This document shows positions 59,501-64,000 of a stretch of 64,000 bases of DNA, one piece after another. Below the pieces are notes generated by a model, which worked only from the letters and a program-made list of their open reading frames with translations, had not been told where the DNA came from and searched no databases. The DNA is taken from positions 48,925,452-48,989,451 of the forward strand of contig CM072811.1 in NCBI GenBank assembly GCA_037013495.1, in the 5' to 3' direction. The number at the start of each line of letters is the position of its first letter. Position 1 is the stretch's first letter. The translations under genes were made by a program, and so were the position numbers. Origin of the DNA: Hippophae tibetana (lineage: Eukaryota; Streptophyta; Magnoliopsida; Rosales; Elaeagnaceae).

Positions 59501-62490
59501 TTTGTCTAGCAAAACTTAGTTAGCTTAGGTCGTAACAATTAAAGGTGACAATAGGTGCAGCCCTCCTGTAGTTTGAAACTAACATAACGGATATATATTT
59601 TTCTCTCATTTAGATTTAACTTTACGACACGTGCAGGCAGTTGAAGCTGGAAAGCAACTTTCCCGAAAGCATTACATCCATCATGTATTTGGGTAACGAA
59701 AAACTCCGCCTTTATCAATAAGTGATTTTTATTATATTTGTGTTTTAATTTTCACATGCATAAAAATATATTTCAAAAGGTAAATTACAGCAAACACCTT
59801 TAAGGTTTTATAAAACTGCCAAAAAAAATCAACTTTAAAAATAGGCAATTATAACCCCAAAGTTATTGTTATATTACATTACCTTCTATTAGATATCTTT
59901 ATTTTATCATTTTAATGTCAAACATCTACCTTAAAAAATTTAAAAAGTTATTACAAGGGATGTAATTATTTTTTTAGTAAACTCAAAGAATATATTTATA
60001 ATTAACACATTTCAAAATCTTAAATATTTGTTTAGGGAAAATGATTTTGAAGATGGAAACCACTATTATCGTTTCCTTGAGCACGAACCGTTTATTCCAA
60101 AATGCTTTAACTTCCGGGGATCTACAAATGATGGGGAGCTCAAACCTGCAGCAAAAGTTGGTGAAAGGCTTACCAAGATAATGTCTGCCGTACTTGAGGC
60201 ATATGCCTCTGACGACAGGGATCGTGTTGATTATATTGGCATCAGCAACAGTGAGGAATTCCGAAGGTAATATCCTATCTGCTACTTAGATATACCTTTT
60301 TAAGCTTATTAATTCTTTAGTATTTATCAGTTAATCTGTACCTGCAGTTTCTAATATATTATCTCTATTTGTGACTCGACACACCTTCATAATGCATTAA
60401 TATCTTTCTACGTCCATGTTCTATCGTACAATTAGCTTCTATTGATGTACTGTTTGATTGTAAAATCTCACTTCTTTTGTGATAAATCTATCTTGCCTAA
60501 GCATTTATCACTCTCCAACTCTGCTAATGACCTGTATCCTGAAATTGGGAAATCCTAATTTTCAAGTTTTTGCCTCATTCAACCACCAGATCTTTTGTTA
60601 GGGTCCAATTGCAACTGAAATGTTTCTACCTGAAATTGAGGTGTTATTTTGTGGGCTCGACTCTATATGGCCTTGTTTGTGGTAGATAGACTTTTCATAT
60701 TTATAAAGGGTAATGCTAAACTATTCAAGTTGGAATCATCCCAAATTATCATTGGCTAACACTTTAAAATGTAAAGAACATTGTGCATAAAGTGTGGAAC
60801 CCTTATTAACAGGCTAGTTATATTTTGCGATAACTTAGCATTTCTCACGTATTTTTTAGAGAATTTTTCCTTCTAAATTTAGGTACATTTCATTATTTTT
60901 CCTTTAATTGCAGGTATGTAAATTTGGCACAAGATCTTCAGCGCACTGATCTTAGTGAACTCTCGCCGGATGAGAAACTAGCCTTCTTTCTCAACTTGTA
61001 TAATGCCATGGTCATCCACGCTGTTATAAGGGTTGGACATCCAGAAAGTATAATGGATAGGAGATTCTTCTCTGACTTCCAATATGTAGTTGGAGGGCAT
61101 CCTTATTCCTTAAGTACCATTCATAATGGGATTCTAAGGAACAATCGTAGGCCACCTTATTCGTTGGTCAAGCCCTTTGGCTCTGAAGACAAGCGTTTAG
61201 AGGTAATAACTTTCCCAATACCAGCAACTTATGAGCTAAAGTCAAACCCAACTTTAAAATACAGTGCTAATTGGTACTTTGGTAGAATTTGTAAGCTTCA
61301 TTGATTTTTTTTATAAGAACATCAAATATTACTATTAATTATGATTAGCTTCTACATATATTTGTTCAATGATCTCAGGAGGCATATATATCAGATTCTG
61401 TAAAACTGTCATCCCTTTGAGCATTGAACGACCATTTTGTTATTTCATGAGCTAGTATATTACAATTTCTAGGTATCCAAGAAACTGAAAAACATGAAAA
61501 CATATCAATGATATAAATCATATGACTTACCATTGTATTTTCTATGCCACATCAGCTAATTATCATGCTGCGAAATTAGAGTTTATGTATGTGTGAAGTG
61601 GTGTAAATTATATTATCTTTAAGTTTGAGGATTTATGCTAGGGGTGTGTCTATTTTAAGACAGCAAGTGGGTTATTTTAATCAACTTTTCTGTCAAATGA
61701 CTTGTTGAAAGTATAAAAGTAGGTGATGTATTTATTACATTACTTCGAAGGCTTCACATGCACTCTTTATTTCTTTCACTGTACAAAGAAAATGGTTCAA
61801 ATTTCGAAGAGAACAAACTATCTCATTTGACAGTATAAAAGTAAGTGATATATTTATTAAATTACTTCGAAGTCTTCACATGCACTCTGTAATTCTTTCA
61901 CTGTACAAAGAAAGTGGTTCAAATTTCGAAACAAACTATCTCATTCTTAGTTGCAGGCACTCTGATTTTTTTCCTTTTCTTTTTTCTAAATAGTTGCAGG
62001 CACTCTATTAGAAACACTGACATGATTTATAAAATTATTAATTCAATTTTATTCCAGCTTGCTATTGGTAAGGTGAACCCATTAATTCACTTTGGACTAT
62101 GCAATGGAACAAGATCAAGTCCAACCGTAAGGTTCTTTACACCTGAAGGAGTTGAAGCTCAACTTAGATCTGCCGCTAGAGAGTTCTTTGAGAGCAGTGG
62201 CATTGAGGTTGATCTGGACAAAAGAACATTATATCTCTCCAAAATTGTCAAGTGGTGAGCAATAAATTAGTCTCTCATTTTTAAGTACTAAATAATTCAT
62301 TGTTGAATTTACCATTCAATTGTTATACCTTTGCAGGTTCAGTGTAGATTTCGGACAAGAGAAAGAGATCCTGAAGTGGATAATTAATTTCTCAGAGCCA
62401 AACAAAGCAGGTCTGCTGTCGCATATTTTGGGGGATGGAGGTCCTATTAATATTGTGTATAAGAATTACAATTGGTCTTTGAACTGTTAA
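56556..62490 (+). CDS. Glutaredoxin-DEP-DUF547 domain protein
   Basis: Six GT-AG exons encode 652 residues: 56556-57587, 59637-59692, 60036-60266, 60914-61202, 62058-62254 and 62337-62490. An acidic, low-complexity N terminus (1-180) is followed by a glutaredoxin-like domain (about 185-275) with CRDC at 196-199 and the cis-proline loop SVPQVFF. A DEP domain (about 298-375; DRLMKMKYVKNCFAGKEMV) comes next, then DUF547 (about 455-590; SPDEKLAFFLNLYNAMVIHA). Plant homologues of this three-domain type (At4g08550/At3g11920) are annotated only as possible disulfide oxidoreductases, so the role is not known. The start MESSNGEN was chosen because it follows the pyrimidine-rich leader; an in-frame ATG 33 bp earlier encodes a poor extension. 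Intron 4 holds a tandem duplication. The gene looks intact. Confidence 0.92.
61711..61950. repeat. 122-bp tandem duplication in DUF547 gene intron 4
   Basis: Copies at 61711-61832 and 61833-61950 share gtataaaagta, cttcacatgcactct and ctttcactgtacaaagaaa in the same order with about ten differences. Immediately after, tagttgcaggcactct also appears twice (about 61949 and 61991). Confidence 0.85.
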
Positions 62491-64000
62491 CCATCCATTT
62501 GAAGGGTAATAATTTGATGGTTATCGACTAAGCTCACGATTTGGTACATACCAATTAACATATGAGAGAGAATAATCATAGGTAAAAAGGAGAGAAAATT
62601 AGTAAGATAAAGGGTTTGTTTAGTCAATTATCTCACATTTCTACCTCTAATTATTCTCGCTCATATTTTAATTGGCATGGATAACATCAGTTTAGTCTAG
62701 ATTTACCAATATTTTTTCTTATTTGAAACTGAATGATATTTTATTGATATGAGAGTTATATGTTTGCATTGACAAAAGGAGTATGTATATAATTGAAGTT
62801 TGGAGCTTGTATCTTATAGATATGAGCATGCATCAAGACTATAGGATTAGACGATTTTGTTGATATACAGAACAGCTTGGATCAATATTTATCATGTGTT
62901 GCAAGATAAAAATTATACTATTAATTTTCCTTATTACTCTAAGAGTACTTTTGGGTTTTTGAGTCTTTAGAGTGTCGTAGTGAGTCATTGTGGTTTACCA
63001 ATTATCATTGTAATTTCTATTATAAATCAATGAAATCAGTATGAATTTGTTTTACTTTCTTATCTTTCTCTTTACTATATTGATTTCTCAATGTGGTATC
63101 ATCCATCAAGAACACACTCCCTTTTCTTATAAGCCTTAATCTCGTCCCTATCATGCTGTTCGAAAAACTCCAATTCAATTAATCCTTTTACTTTAGAGCT
63201 GGGATTAAGGCTAAGCATATTGATTATGAGGTTGGATTCAAGTTAAGATGAAATTAAAATTCAAAAAATATTTGCTTTTGAAAATTGATGGCATTATTTT
63301 ACATTGTTAATTAAAACAAAATTTCAATCCATAAATCTTCCAAAACTCAATTAATCTTATTATAAATTATTAGATAAACTTACAATGTATTATCAAATTA
63401 TTATATTTGTATTGTTTGTATAATCAAATTATATTTTATCACATTTCTATTATCAAATTATAAAAATGTTTAATTCTTAATGTCCTGTGAACCCTTAAAA
63501 ATGAAAAAAATAATCCAAAAATCTATAAAACTAAGTGTTTATTGTCTTCATTATCAGTTTTAAAGCAAATATTCTAACTCATCTTTTCTCCTTCTTTCCT
63601 TAAACCTTACTGCCACTCATTCCGTCTATTTTCTCTTATACTAATGAGAAAAATCAACAAATACTTTAACTTTTTTTTCTTTCCTAAACCTGAGTCTTTG
63701 TTAGTCAATAACTATCAAAATGCTCCTGCCTTATCACAACTTATTGTCTACTTATATCATAAATTTAGGAACATATGTACACACATTAACCATCTTAGAA
63801 TTGCAGTGGGTTTGATTCTAAAGTACTGATAAAAGGGTCCTTTCATAGAAATCCATTAATGGTGTTTGTGTTTAGTTTTGTTAAACAAGAGAGATTTTTT
63901 CCTCCAAACTCTTTACGTTGCTAATTTGGGAAGATGGCTTTGAGTGGGTGATAAAAAAGCAAAACTTTTAGAAAATTGTCAATGAGAAATTAGAGCTTTC
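62491..64000. other. 3' flank of the DUF547 gene, no further gene seen
   Basis: The first 100-200 bp are presumably the 3' untranslated region. Beyond that the DNA is AT-rich, and the 61-codon frame at 63644-63829 shows no recognisable protein. Confidence 0.5.

Overview
The window is nuclear DNA of a flowering plant, almost certainly a eudicot. The genes have GT-AG introns, several introns exceed 2 kb, intergenic DNA is very AT-rich with many A/T runs and microsatellites, and every recognisable protein resembles a plant family. I do not name a species. Exon boundaries were set by hand from splice sites, reading phase and remembered plant family members; no alignment was run.

Four genes look intact. 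An ING2-type PHD-finger chromatin reader is on the minus strand (2986-5695, 7 exons). A leucine-rich-repeat receptor-like pseudokinase of the At1g60630 type is on the minus strand (8120-13288, 2 exons, one 3.2-kb intron). N-carbamoylputrescine amidase is on the minus strand (28177-33274, 9 exons). A glutaredoxin-DEP-DUF547 protein is on the plus strand (56556-62490, 6 exons). They are ordinary single-copy-type plant genes with no evident operon-like or pathway relation to each other.

The rest is dominated by decayed and mobile DNA. At 14-26 kb there is mostly AT-rich sequence with minisatellites and a copia LTR remnant. A frameshifted NB-ARC-LRR resistance pseudogene lies at 26.6-27.8 kb. A hAT-type MITE with a perfect 8-bp target duplication sits in intron 1 of the amidase gene.

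The most unusual part is 36.8-55.9 kb. A roughly genome-length endogenous pararetrovirus (Caulimoviridae-like) lies on the minus strand, bracketed by direct copies of its leader and carrying an internal deletion that removes the reverse-transcriptase catalytic box. It abuts a tandemly duplicated 5' end of a PSKR1-like receptor gene. That receptor lacks its kinase domain and is split by a complete, very young Ty1-copia retrotransposon (two differences between its LTRs, perfect 5-bp target duplication, one uninterrupted 1425-codon polyprotein). The order of events that best fits is virus integration, then tandem duplication of leader plus receptor 5' end, then copia insertion. AT-rich 150-170-bp tandem repeats flank this region on both sides.
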